NCBI RefSeq assembly: GCF_014694455.1
Contig: NZ_JAAUWT010000011.1
Location: forward strand, 62,001-126,000
Length of the DNA stretch: 64,000 nt
DNA from: Vibrio sp. S9_S30
GTDB lineage: Bacteria > Pseudomonadota > Gammaproteobacteria > Enterobacterales > Vibrionaceae
Reading direction: 5' to 3'
The position numbers and the translations under genes were made by a program. The notes beneath the pieces were generated by a model. The model ran no database searches. It was not told the origin of the DNA and worked only from the letters and a program-made list of their open reading frames with translations. Numbering within the stretch: position 1 is the stretch's first letter; each line of letters opens with the position of its first letter. Positions 9,617 to 18,532 of the stretch are shown here, piece after piece.

Positions 9617-10720
9617 ATGATCAAACATCGAATCCCAGCGCTTTTTCTTGCGCTTACCCCAATTTGGCTACCTTCCTCTGTACAGGCTGAAGATATACAG
9701 AGCGTTGATTTAGTGGCAGCTATCGATGAGAAAATCACTCAAAATCAAGAGAAAATTGATTCTGTCGATGGTAAGCACTTCGAAGAAGCCAGAACGAACT
9801 CTCAACTCAAGCAACAAACTGAACAACTGCAGCGCGAGTATGCGGAATTAGTTGCAAAACGAAACCGAGCCAAAAACGCTCTGGATAAGCAGTTCACACG
9901 TTTGGTTGAAGAACCTGACATCGACCTCTCCAATTTCCAAAAACAGTACCAAGAGTCTTGGGAAGCCGTTAAAAAAAATCAAAAAGAACAACTTAGCCAA
10001 CAACACTTGGTCAGTGAAAGCGAAATGCGCCTTTCTCAACTCAAGCAGCAACAGGCTAACTTAAATGCCACACAGCAAAACTTACAAGAGTCCCGCGTTG
10101 AAGCGCGAGTAAAGAGACTTGCAGCTGAACTGCGAGAAAGTGCCGTTCTTGAAACCAGTTACAATGCAACGTGCGCTGCAAGCATGACCCTGCGTGATTG
10201 TGCAAACCAAGGTAAGCTCTTAACCAAACAGAAAGCCGTCAATACATTTAAGTCTCGATTGATAGGTCAGCTAACTGAAGCAAACGTGGTAAAGCAGAAC
10301 CTGCAAGGTGTGCAACTTAATATCCACGTTCAAGATAGCCAAATTATTAAAAGTGGATTCTCAGGCGACAACAGTTACGCAACGAAAATGCAAGCCCAGC
10401 TTCAAGCCAAGCCTGACGCCGATGCCCCTTGTAAACTTCTAGGGGTCGCAAACCGATACTGTTATACCGACTCTCCTGTTGCCACTACGTCGAAAGTAGA
10501 TAAGGCATGGGCGAACATTACGGTACGCTCCGATCAGTACAATGATGATGTCACCGTAAACGGGGTAAAATATGGCAGTACTCCTGTAGAGCTAGTACTG
10601 CCAGCGGGTCGCCATCAGATTACTGTTTCTAAAGAAGGTTTTGAAACATACAACCGTCAGATTACAATTAACGGTAATGACACTATTTGGGTTAAGCTGA
10701 GGCCTGAAAAGCATGGGTAG
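9617..10720 (+). CDS. Secreted coiled-coil protein with C-terminal PEGA domain
   Basis: A protein of about 367 residues: a signal peptide (cleavage likely after SSVQA), a long Q/E/K-rich coiled-coil stretch (about 35-170), a Cys-containing middle part and a C-terminal PEGA domain (about 300-360, with VNGVKYGSTPVELVLPAG). PEGA domains are small surface or periplasmic beta-domains. The ATG at 9617 follows CAGGGA by a few bases and aligns with the start of the downstream paralogue; ATGs at 9596 and 9605 are alternatives. It is a shorter duplicate of the next gene without the SUMF1 module. The function is unknown; a periplasmic or envelope scaffold is inferred. Confidence 0.75.
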   Translation: MIKHRIPALFLALTPIWLPSSVQAEDIQSVDLVAAIDEKITQNQEKIDSVDGKHFEEARTNSQLKQQTEQLQREYAELVAKRNRAKNALDKQFTRLVEEPDIDLSNFQKQYQESWEAVKKNQKEQLSQQHLVSESEMRLSQLKQQQANLNATQQNLQESRVEARVKRLAAELRESAVLETSYNATCAASMTLRDCANQGKLLTKQKAVNTFKSRLIGQLTEANVVKQNLQGVQLNIHVQDSQIIKSGFSGDNSYATKMQAQLQAKPDADAPCKLLGVANRYCYTDSPVATTSKVDKAWANITVRSDQYNDDVTVNGVKYGSTPVELVLPAGRHQITVSKEGFETYNRQITINGNDTIWVKLRPEKHG

Positions 10721-10769
10721 AGCCCTAGTTCGGCATGAAATATCGCCGATTAACATGTAATTTCTTACC

Positions 10770-10813
10770 GCCATTTTGTTCCTATCAATCCTCATTGATA
10801 GAAACAAAATGGC
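10770..10813 (+). terminator. Long stem-loop between the PEGA paralogues
   Basis: Arms 10770-10788 and 10795-10813 form a 19-bp stem with one mismatch and a six-base loop. No T-run follows, so it is not a classical terminator. It could protect the upstream mRNA 3' end or partly attenuate read-through into the second gene. The type label is tentative. Confidence 0.45.
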
Positions 10814-10850
10814 GCTTTAGTTAAGCAAACAACACGAATTAGAACTGAAC

Positions 10851-12674
10851 ATGAGACAAGGATTACCAGCGCTTTTGTTGGCTCTTTCATCGAGCCTGAT
10901 ATCAGTAACAGCTCTTGCTGCGGCTATGGATATCACCAATGTATCAAAGGCTATGAGTTCGAAGGAGGCTGAAATCCAGTCTGTCGCTACTCAAGAAGCA
11001 GACATTCAGGCAGCCATTCGAAAGCTCCAAACTGAGTTACTACAGGTGGAACAGGATGAGAGCCGACTTGAGAAAAAAAGGCTGAAAGCCAAACAAGCAT
11101 TGGAAAGACAGTATGCTCGAATGCTGGATGAGCCTGAGCTAGACCTTGCCTCGGATCAAAAAGCTTATCAGGATGCGTGGGCAAAACTGAAGCAAAACCA
11201 ACAGAAACAACTCGATGTTGAGCACCAAATTCAAGAACATCAAATTTCCTTATCAAGTTCAAAAGCCAAAAGTGCACAGCTCAATGCGGAACTTCGAGAA
11301 TTAGAAGACAACTACTTTCGTTTGCGCGCGGATCGGCTACAAAACGAATTAACGGTTCAAACTTCCCAAACAGTCTCATACCTTCATAACTGTGCTCAGG
11401 ATGCAACTCTGGCGCAATGTAAGGAGCAAACTACAGGGCTAGCACTTCAAAAAGCCGTTAATCAATTTCAGTCTGCATTGATTAACAACACCACAGAAAG
11501 CGAAATCGTTAAGCAGCATATTCAACAAACGGCTTTAAACATTCATGTTGTAAACCACCAACTGGTCAAAACTGGGTTTGTGAACGGCGGTCAGTATCAA
11601 GCGAAAGTTGACGTTTCCATCGAATCACGCCCTTCGTTAAACGCAGCCTGTCGATTACTTAATATTGATTCAGCCTACTGCTTTGACCCAAGTGAGAAAC
11701 TCGAAAAATCGAGCGCACAAAAAGAAGTGAGATGGGTAACATTGACGGTTCGCTCAAATCAATACGACGACAGTGTGCTGGTTAATGGTGTGAGCTACGG
11801 TTCCACGCCTGTTGACATCATGCTACCAACGGGGACGCACACGGTGAGCGTTAAAAAAGAAGGGTTTCGCTCATTTAGCCGTGACATGACGCTCAAGCAA
11901 GATGGGAACCTGCGCGCGGTGTTAGTAGAGAACGAAAACCTACCTCTCTCAGGGAAAGCCTTTGCTGATCAAATTGGCAACCCAACTGCTGCCCCACAGA
12001 TGATTGTTGTTGGGGCAGGTAAATACTACGTGGGTAAAAATGGCTCTCAGCAAGTCGAGCTAAAACGGGCCTATTCTATTTCGTCAACCCCCGTGACCGT
12101 TAAACAATTTACCGCGTTTGTGAATGACACGGGATACAAGACGGTCGCAGAGAAAAAGAAAACCTGCTCAACGATAGAGAGCAATGCCGATGTTGCGGTT
12201 GATGGTAATAATTGGCGTCAACCAGGCTTTAAACAAAGTGATCAATCCCCTGTTGTATGTCTGAGCAGAAACGATGCCTATGCCTATACACAATGGCTAA
12301 GTGATAAAACGGGCTACCAATACCGCCTCCCTACCGAACAAGAGTGGGAAATTGCAGCCCGTGCAGGCGCATCCAGTGCCTATTGGTGGGGAGATGAATT
12401 CGGTACAGGCAAAGCGAATACGGGGTGGGGGGGCACTAAGTGGTCTAATGTAAGCAGCTCTCCTGTGAATGCTTTCCGTCCAAATGCACTTGGTTTGTAC
12501 GACATGGTTGGTAATGTCTGGGAGTGGACAAACAACCAATATGGCAGTGCGAAAGGCGGGGCGTGGAGTTTCGCTCCTGCAAAAGCGTCCGCGTATGAAT
12601 CCTTAGAAGTCGCCCCAGAATCCACGACAAATTACATAGGATTTCGAGTCGTTCGAATGCTGACTAAAAGCTAG
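10851..12674 (+). CDS. Secreted coiled-coil / PEGA / SUMF1-domain protein
   Basis: A 607-residue protein: a signal peptide (about 1-24), coiled coil (about 35-175), a PEGA domain (about 290-355, with VNGVSYGSTPVDIMLPTG) and a C-terminal SUMF1 / formylglycine-generating-enzyme-like domain (about 380-605, with YRLPTEQEWEIAARAG, GLYDMVGNVWEWTNN and the closing GFRVVR). The first 350 residues are paralogous to the preceding gene. The two Cys that active formylglycine-generating enzymes place in the RGGSW segment are absent (KGGAWSFAPAKASAYES here), so this is probably a binding or non-FGE member. It is followed by a strong terminator. Confidence 0.8.
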   Translation: MRQGLPALLLALSSSLISVTALAAAMDITNVSKAMSSKEAEIQSVATQEADIQAAIRKLQTELLQVEQDESRLEKKRLKAKQALERQYARMLDEPELDLASDQKAYQDAWAKLKQNQQKQLDVEHQIQEHQISLSSSKAKSAQLNAELRELEDNYFRLRADRLQNELTVQTSQTVSYLHNCAQDATLAQCKEQTTGLALQKAVNQFQSALINNTTESEIVKQHIQQTALNIHVVNHQLVKTGFVNGGQYQAKVDVSIESRPSLNAACRLLNIDSAYCFDPSEKLEKSSAQKEVRWVTLTVRSNQYDDSVLVNGVSYGSTPVDIMLPTGTHTVSVKKEGFRSFSRDMTLKQDGNLRAVLVENENLPLSGKAFADQIGNPTAAPQMIVVGAGKYYVGKNGSQQVELKRAYSISSTPVTVKQFTAFVNDTGYKTVAEKKKTCSTIESNADVAVDGNNWRQPGFKQSDQSPVVCLSRNDAYAYTQWLSDKTGYQYRLPTEQEWEIAARAGASSAYWWGDEFGTGKANTGWGGTKWSNVSSSPVNAFRPNALGLYDMVGNVWEWTNNQYGSAKGGAWSFAPAKASAYESLEVAPESTTNYIGFRVVRMLTKS

Positions 12675-12690
12675 AAATCGTTTGACATAA

Positions 12691-12735
12691 TACCGAATAA
12701 AAAGGGCTTCCAAATGGAAGCCCTTTTTATTCGGT
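12691..12735. terminator. Bidirectional terminator between PEGA/SUMF1 gene and sitD
   Basis: A nearly perfect inverted repeat: taccgaataaaaagggcttcc pairs with ggaagccctttttattcggta around a short loop. A-rich and T-rich flanks on both sides make it effective for the converging transcripts of the SUMF1 gene (plus) and the sit operon (minus). Confidence 0.85.
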
Positions 12736-12775
12736 ATATCTGAACCATTTCATTCAAGTCCAAATTGGCTTGAAC

Positions 12776-13645
12776 CTATTCGCTGCATTCCTTGTGTACG
12801 GCTATCGCTTTCGCCTTGCCAAGGTAAATTCGACCCTTTGCAAACAACAAGGCAATGATAAAGCAGAACGCTTGAACGAGAACAATACAAGCACTCGTCG
12901 CGCCATCAATGTGGAAACTGATCAAGGTGCCCACCAATGTAGAACCGATTGAAACGAACAGCGCGATGATCAACATGTGGGTAAACTTTTTAGTTAAAAC
13001 AAAAGCCGTGATACCAGGAGAAACCAACATAGCTACAACCATAATAACGCCCACAGCCTGAATGGTGGCAACAATGGTCAAAGCCAGCATAATGAGCAAA
13101 CCATAGTGTAAGAGCGTTACTGGCAGGCCTACAACGCGAGCATGGCTCTTATCGAAGCAGTACAGTAAGAAATCATGCCGAAATGCAATCATAACGCAAA
13201 AGACGATGACAGAAATTACAACCGTTTGCCAAAACTCGAAATCGCTAATGCCTAACATGTTGCCAAACAAGATGTGTAGCAAGTGCTGATCCGTTTCTAT
13301 CTTTGCGAACATCACCAAACCCAGAGCAAACATACCCGAAAAGACTATGCCCATCACGGTATCTTCTTTCACCCGACTGTTTTCTTTTATGTAACCGGTT
13401 AGCAGTGCGCAAGCCAGACCAGAAACAAACGCGCCGATAGGAAGTGCAATCCCCATCACATAAGCCACTACAATACCAGGTAAGACAGCATGAGAGATGG
13501 CATCTCCCATCAAGGACCAACCTTTCAGTACCAGATAACACGACAAGATGGCACAAACGCTGCCCACCGCTAAACCCGCCCAAAGTGCGCGCATCATAAA
13601 CGGGTATTGAAACGGCTCAATTAGCCAACTAATCAACGCTTCCAT
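12776..13645 (-). CDS. sitD: Mn/Fe ABC transporter permease SitD
   Basis: A 289-residue membrane subunit of the metal-chelate ABC-3 permease family (ZnuB/MntB/SitCD) with about eight to nine hydrophobic segments and the family's GDAISHAVLPG loop, which contacts the ATPase. Last gene of sitABCD; its start codon overlaps the stop of sitC by one base, so translation is coupled. It pairs with SitC to form the channel for Mn2+/Fe2+ delivered by SitA. Confidence 0.88.
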   Translation of the reverse strand: MEALISWLIEPFQYPFMMRALWAGLAVGSVCAILSCYLVLKGWSLMGDAISHAVLPGIVVAYVMGIALPIGAFVSGLACALLTGYIKENSRVKEDTVMGIVFSGMFALGLVMFAKIETDQHLLHILFGNMLGISDFEFWQTVVISVIVFCVMIAFRHDFLLYCFDKSHARVVGLPVTLLHYGLLIMLALTIVATIQAVGVIMVVAMLVSPGITAFVLTKKFTHMLIIALFVSIGSTLVGTLISFHIDGATSACIVLVQAFCFIIALLFAKGRIYLGKAKAIAVHKECSE

Positions 13646-14523
13646 CAGGCTCTCCTAGCCATTTTTCTCGTACTGCTCAGACGACCCAATGCAGCAATGC
13701 GATCAGAAAATAGGCCATATTTAGGCGCAAACAAAAAGGCAAGCATGAACAAAATGGTTTGAATCAACACAATGATGCCACCTGTGGTGCCATCCAAGAA
13801 ATAGCTGATATACGCCCCCAGCCCACTACTCAATAAGCCAATAGTGGTGGCAATAACGAGCAGCCAGCCAAATCGGTCGGTCAACAGATACGCCGTAGCG
13901 CCAGGAGTGATAACCATTGCAATAACCAGTACCGCTCCGACCGTTTGCAAGGATGCAACAGTACATGCGCTTAAAAGAGTGAAGAAAAGGATTTTCAATT
14001 TAACAGGAGATAAGCCAACGGATGAGGCTTGGGTCTCATCAAAAAACACAAGCATCAGATCCTTCCATAGCAGCCCTAAGATCACCAGCGACACGACTGA
14101 AATGGTCACAATTTGATAAAGATCTTCCGGACTAATACTAAGGATATTGCCAAAAATAATGGCTTGGACATTGATGGAAGTGGGATTAAGCGAAATCAGC
14201 AACAATCCTGCTGCAAAAAAAGTTGTAAAAATAAACCCTATAATGGCGTCTTCTTTCAAATGTGAAAGCGATTTCAGGGCAGCAATGCTCAAAGATGCGA
14301 GGAACCCAGAGAAGAACGCGCCAACAGCGTAAGGCAGCCCCAATGCGTAAGCGCCGGCCACACCAGGAACAACAGAGTGCGAAAGTGCATCACCAATAAG
14401 AGACCAACCTTTTAGCATAAGGAATGCCGAAAGAAACGCGCACACGGCACCAACAATTGCACTCGCAAATATCGCGTTAAGCATGTATTCGTAACTAAGC
14501 GGCTCTAATAGATATTCCAACAT
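13645..14523 (-). CDS. sitC: Mn/Fe ABC transporter permease SitC
   Basis: A 292-residue ABC-3 family permease homologous to SitD, with the matching GDALSHSVVPG coupling loop and multiple membrane helices. It shares one base with both neighbours (sitB stop and sitD start), typical of a tightly coupled transporter operon. With SitD it forms a heterodimeric inner-membrane channel. The C-terminal tail is basic (STRKMARRA). Confidence 0.88.
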   Translation of the reverse strand: MLEYLLEPLSYEYMLNAIFASAIVGAVCAFLSAFLMLKGWSLIGDALSHSVVPGVAGAYALGLPYAVGAFFSGFLASLSIAALKSLSHLKEDAIIGFIFTTFFAAGLLLISLNPTSINVQAIIFGNILSISPEDLYQIVTISVVSLVILGLLWKDLMLVFFDETQASSVGLSPVKLKILFFTLLSACTVASLQTVGAVLVIAMVITPGATAYLLTDRFGWLLVIATTIGLLSSGLGAYISYFLDGTTGGIIVLIQTILFMLAFLFAPKYGLFSDRIAALGRLSSTRKMARRA

Positions 14524-15422
14524 TACTGATCCGCCTGGTTTTGTGGATCACGATGTTGAGATTCGCTGATCAACGTCGAGTCATTCCGGTTAGTTCCGTA
14601 GAACACGGCGGGCTTCTCGTGATCAGATATGATCGTCACCGCCCGACGATCCGCATCGTTGTGCAGTTCTTCACCGGGAATGCCAACATGTTTCAGCACC
14701 CCACCAAATGTCGCCTCGAGGTTTTGCTGAGTGAATGTGACATCTAAGGAGCCCGCAGCAATCACTGTTCTGTTTATAAAGACCACTTCATTGCAGTAAT
14801 CTGGAATGCTACCCAAATTATGAGTGGACACTAAAATCAGATGCCCTTCCGCCCTAAGCTCTCGAAACAACTGCATAATGGCGTTTTCCGTAGTGAAATC
14901 GACACCAGTGAAAGGTTCATCAAGTAATATCGTTTTACTCTCTTGAGCCAATGCTCTTGCCAAAAAAACACGCTTTTTCTGACCGCCAGAAAGTTCACCG
15001 ATTTGTCGGTCAGCTAATTGGCTAATCCCCATACGCTCCATGGCTGAAGCGACTTTTTCTTTGTCCGTTTTACTTGGTCGACGAAGAAAATTCATAAAAC
15101 CAAATCGACCTTGCATAACCACGTCTTTAACGAGGACGGGAAAGTCCCAGTCAATATCTTCACTTTGAGGTACGTAAGCGACTAGATTACTTTTGAGTGC
15201 TTTGCGGATGGTCATACCAGAAACACAAATCTCACCAGAGGAAAGCTTCACAAGCCCCATGATACTTTTAAAAAGTGTCGATTTACCACCACCATTGATC
15301 CCAACCAGGGCGCATATCGTGCCCCCGCTAAGAGAGAAATTAACGTCATTAATCGCTGTGAAGCCGTTGTTGTATGTCACACCAACGTTGGTTACTTCTA
15401 AGCTGGCCGACAACGAACTCAT
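14523..15422 (-). CDS. sitB: Mn/Fe ABC transporter ATPase SitB
   Basis: A 299-residue cytoplasmic ATPase energising SitCD. Seen: Walker [10 protein letters not shown], signature LSGGQKKRV, Walker B TILLDEPF and a switch His in VSTHN. The tail beyond the ATPase core (about residues 255-299) is polar and longer than in a minimal subunit. It overlaps sitA by four bases (ATGA) and shares a base with sitC. Confidence 0.9.
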   Translation of the reverse strand: MSSLSASLEVTNVGVTYNNGFTAINDVNFSLSGGTICALVGINGGGKSTLFKSIMGLVKLSSGEICVSGMTIRKALKSNLVAYVPQSEDIDWDFPVLVKDVVMQGRFGFMNFLRRPSKTDKEKVASAMERMGISQLADRQIGELSGGQKKRVFLARALAQESKTILLDEPFTGVDFTTENAIMQLFRELRAEGHLILVSTHNLGSIPDYCNEVVFINRTVIAAGSLDVTFTQQNLEATFGGVLKHVGIPGEELHNDADRRAVTIISDHEKPAVFYGTNRNDSTLISESQHRDPQNQADQ

Positions 15423-16300
15423 AATCCAAATCCATCCACGACAGTTTGTGTTGTTACTTTCAGTAAATCTAGATAGGTAGGGACGGGACCATTTTGAGTA
15501 GACAGAGAATCAACGTATAGCACGCCACCATATTTCGCATCGGTTTCTCTTACAACCTGTTTTGCAGGTTTGTCCGAAATAGTACTTTCACTAAACACTA
15601 CCGGGATTTGGTTTTCACGAACCTTGTCGATCAGTGATTTAACTTGCTTTGGCGTACCTTGCTGATCAGCATTGATTGGCCATAAGTACGCTTCTTTTAA
15701 ACCATAATCATTCGCTAAGTAACTGAATGCACCCTCGCTGGTGACTAACCAACGTTTGTCCTCAGGGATCGTACTTAATTGCTGGCGAATCGGCGCATCG
15801 AGATTCTTAACCTTCTCAGAATACGCCGCAGCATTACTATTATAGGTCGAAGCATTCGCTGGATCATGTTTTACCAGCGCTTTGCGGATGTTTTCAATAT
15901 AGACAAGGGCATTGCTTGTAGACATCCATGCATGAGGATTGGGTTTTCCCTGATAAGGACCATCGTAAATGGAAAGCGGTGTAATGCCTTCTGTTAACGT
16001 CACAGATGGAACACCTTCAATGTTGCCAAAAAAACGCTCGAACCAGCGCTCAAGATTCATTCCGTTCCACATAACCAAGTCAGCCGATTGTGCTTTTACG
16101 ATGTCTTTCGGCGTTGGCTGATAGTCATGAATTTCTGCTCCAGGCTTGATAATAGAAACAACTTCAGCAGCCTCACCAGCTACGTTCTGCGCCATATCCT
16201 GAATGATGGTAAACGTAGTAACAACTTTGAAATTAGCAGTCGCTATTCCTGGTACAAGTAAAAGGCTACACAACCCTAACTGGGTTAAAATTTTCTTCAT
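15419..16300 (-). CDS. sitA: Periplasmic Mn/Fe-binding protein SitA
   Basis: A 293-residue cluster A-I metal-binding lipocalin-like solute receptor that hands Mn2+/Fe2+ to SitBCD. It closely resembles enterobacterial Sit[59 protein letters not shown] and VYVDS-type segments. The expected ligands are visible: His in IHDY, His in PHAW, Glu in SEST and a C-terminal Asp. A signal peptide ends near GIATA. First gene of the operon, under the Fur-box-like site upstream. Confidence 0.93.
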   Translation of the reverse strand: MKKILTQLGLCSLLLVPGIATANFKVVTTFTIIQDMAQNVAGEAAEVVSIIKPGAEIHDYQPTPKDIVKAQSADLVMWNGMNLERWFERFFGNIEGVPSVTLTEGITPLSIYDGPYQGKPNPHAWMSTSNALVYIENIRKALVKHDPANASTYNSNAAAYSEKVKNLDAPIRQQLSTIPEDKRWLVTSEGAFSYLANDYGLKEAYLWPINADQQGTPKQVKSLIDKVRENQIPVVFSESTISDKPAKQVVRETDAKYGGVLYVDSLSTQNGPVPTYLDLLKVTTQTVVDGFGL

Positions 16301-16333
16301 TTTTTCATCCTGAATCCATTAGATGATGCAATC

Positions 16334-16352
16334 GTAAATGATAACCATTATC
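16334..16352 (-). promoter_or_regulatory. Fur box upstream of sitA
   Basis: GTAAATGATAACCATTATC matches the 19-bp Fur consensus at 16 of 19 positions by eye and lies 34 bp before the sitA start. It implies iron repression of sitABCD. Mn-dependent MntR control cannot be judged from this site. Confidence 0.75.
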
Positions 16353-16418
16353 ACTTCAACAAAAACACAAGTATTTAAAATGTGAGTATCCCCTAATTAC
16401 GTGCTTCAGGTGAACAAT

Positions 16419-16438
16419 AATACGATATTTATCGTATT
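16419..16438. promoter_or_regulatory. 20-bp perfect palindrome (operator-like)
   Basis: AATACGATA-TT-TATCGTATT: two 9-base arms around a 2-base centre, in the sit/LuxR divergent region, only 7 bp from the larger palindrome. Size and symmetry suit a dimeric repressor operator; the protein is unknown. Confidence 0.5.
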
Positions 16439-16445
16439 TAGACCG

Positions 16446-16489
16446 TTTTTTCCTTAAAAGGGGGGAATTCCCCCCTTTTAAGGAAAAAA
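16446..16489. repeat. 44-bp perfect palindrome
   Basis: Reading outward from the central AATT: six C/six G, then TTTT/AAAA, AA/TT, GG/CC and finally six A/six T, with no mismatch over 22-base half-sites. The T-run is on the 5' side and the A-run on the 3' side of each strand, the reverse of a rho-independent terminator, so it is not an ordinary terminator. It could extrude as a cruciform, bind a protein or form a long RNA hairpin. Confidence 0.6.
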
Positions 16490-16546
16490 ATACTGATTTA
16501 TCTTAAGTGTCATAGAGTTAGGTACAGTCCAGTGTATATAACTCTC

Positions 16547-16664
16547 GGTATCCTATTGATACCAGTTATGACTGCTTAGACCCTGAAGCTGATCATAACC
16601 TCTTCTACACGTCGACAAGATGTATCTTGTATTTTGCCAGCTCCCTCAAGCTGGCTTTTTTTTA
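16547..16664 (+). ncRNA. Candidate small RNA (or terminated leader) upstream of the LuxR-type gene
   Basis: An extended -10-like TGTATATAACT (about 16533-16543) precedes a 5' hairpin (GGTATC-CTATT-GATACC), an unpaired stretch, a second hairpin (ACAAGA-TGTA-TCTTGT) and a strong rho-independent terminator (GCCAGCT-CCCTCA-AGCTGGC followed by eight T). About 118 nt with two hairpins and a T-tailed terminator is the usual build of an Hfq-dependent sRNA. No recognised family was identified. It ends 95 nt before the next gene, so a premature-termination leader for that gene is the alternative. Confidence 0.5.
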
Positions 16665-16759
16665 ACAAGCCCGCTTGAATAGTTAACATAAACTGTAATC
16701 TCCATTTTGAGACTGATATGATTATTAACAAGTGGCGCACTTAAACAGAGCAAATATCC

Positions 16760-17464
16760 GTGCCTAACTCAACTCTATTGTCTATTCTCAATCAATTTCC
16801 GGGTTGCTGGGGCTGCAAAGATACAAATTCTACCTACGTATACGCCAGTGAATCGTTCAGCCAGCTTGTAGGATTAAACAGCTACTCTGAGTGTATTGGG
16901 CTGTCGGACTTTGAAATTCCTTGCCCATCCGCGATCTGTGCCCTCGACTTTCAGCGACAGGACAAACACGTAATGGATACTCGACAGACCTTAAAGATCT
17001 TAGATATTCACCCCTACCCTGACGGAAAATGGCGGGCTCACATCTTTACTAAATCTCCATGGATAGACGACAAAGGAGAAGTCCAAGGCGTTATTTTCCA
17101 CGGTCAAGAACTTGAAGCGACAGCCATTCTGGACATTGGGCATTGGATTTGCCGCACCACAGGACAAAACCTTAAACGGGATGTTTACATCAGTACCATT
17201 TGCAGCACACCAAAAAAAATTAACCAGCGAGAGTCTCAGGTCCTTTTCTTCTTGTTATACGGAAAGAAACCGCAATTCATTGCTAACGCGATGAACATTT
17301 CGGTAAAGACAGTAGAAGGACACGTCGCTCGACTAAGAAACAAATTTGGTGCTAGAACCAAAAGCGAGCTTATAGACCTAGCTTTGGATGAAGGGTTTGG
17401 CTCTGTGATTCCTGAAAGCCTATTGAATACACAGATATCCGTAGTTCTTAGCCGAAGCAAATAG
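16760..17464 (+). CDS. PAS-domain LuxR-type transcriptional regulator
   Basis: A 234-residue regulator: an N-terminal PAS-like sensor fold (about 5-120; NQFPGCWGCKDTNSTYVYAS start) and a C-terminal LuxR/FixJ helix-turn-helix (about 155-215; NQRESQVLFFLLYGKKPQ and SVKTVEGHVARLRNKFG). It starts at GTG with only a weak ribosome site. It is not an autoinducer-binding LuxR and has no phosphoacceptor domain, so the PAS domain is the likely signal input. Targets are unknown. It stands alone, downstream of the candidate sRNA. Confidence 0.8.
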   Translation: MPNSTLLSILNQFPGCWGCKDTNSTYVYASESFSQLVGLNSYSECIGLSDFEIPCPSAICALDFQRQDKHVMDTRQTLKILDIHPYPDGKWRAHIFTKSPWIDDKGEVQGVIFHGQELEATAILDIGHWICRTTGQNLKRDVYISTICSTPKKINQRESQVLFFLLYGKKPQFIANAMNISVKTVEGHVARLRNKFGARTKSELIDLALDEGFGSVIPESLLNTQISVVLSRSK

Positions 17465-18532
17465 CAGAAGATTGTACGAAACTCCTCCCTTCTTGGTAAG
17501 TCATATATTAGCCAATACATAAAACACAGAATATTCCATTCGCACTATGAATAGTTAATTAAATAATAATTGGCTAACTAAATAATACTTGTTATAAAGC
17601 GTCATCCACTAAATAAACAGAGCTTTTAAGGAAACATATAGCGTTCGTTGTATTAAAAATGTAAACAAACCTACACATTCTAAAATAACACCTCTAAAAG
17701 CTCGCTTCCCTATATGATTAGCTCAAGCTACCTAAACTCACTGTTTTCTTACTTAACAAATATTTACAAGAACACAAAAAAACCTAAGCACAATTCAATG
17801 GTTTAATTGATTTACAATGGGTAATTGGCAACTTGCTTTGTTAAAAACACTCAAATGTAATATTTTTTTACACTCAAGGGTTGAAGTTTAAAAAACGCAC
17901 CTAACTATCTATTAAACATCATAACCAACCCATTATGTAAGCTAATTAAGAAACAATAAGATTTACTATTCATTCACGAAAACTCATAAGATTGGTCACA
18001 TAACGTACTTTAACCTTTCCATGTTAAACAGATAAGAATCCCATTAAAAATTAATTAATATCATACAGTTAAATTAAAAACCCATATTATCAATAGTTAT
18101 ATGATAGATTTGATTTTCAATATTAAAGTGTTTTATGGAATGAAGATCAAATCTTTGTTTTTGATTTTGTACAAATATTATTATGAGCTTTATAGGAATT
18201 TTTTTACCCAAAAATAAACTTTAATATTCTCGTTATGGACAGGAGAGGTTCGAGAAAGGAACTCCGAACTTAATATATTGATTTTTAAGAGATAATTAAC
18301 AACTGGATTGCTAACGCAACATATGAACGCTTGAAGATAGATATTAGTCAAATCAAACAATACTAACTCGTTAATATTATTGGCTTGATTTTATAAAACA
18401 ACAGAGTTTTAACACTAGAGATCTGCCTTATCTATTAAAATATTATTTCTTATCTAGGAATAATGAGGCTACTTGCGTGGCAATCATTTAAAAGTTTTAT
18501 TTATTTCTTTTTTTATGAGTAGGTGAATAACG
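17465..18532. other. AT-rich non-coding region, about 1.07 kb
   Basis: No credible coding frame on either strand and clearly richer in A/T than its neighbours, with many short A and T runs. The last 300 bp must contain the promoter of the secreted lyase-like gene. No terminator, repeat family or RNA fold was recognised. It may be a silenced or horizontally acquired stretch (H-NS-type composition), which is inference. Confidence 0.5.
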
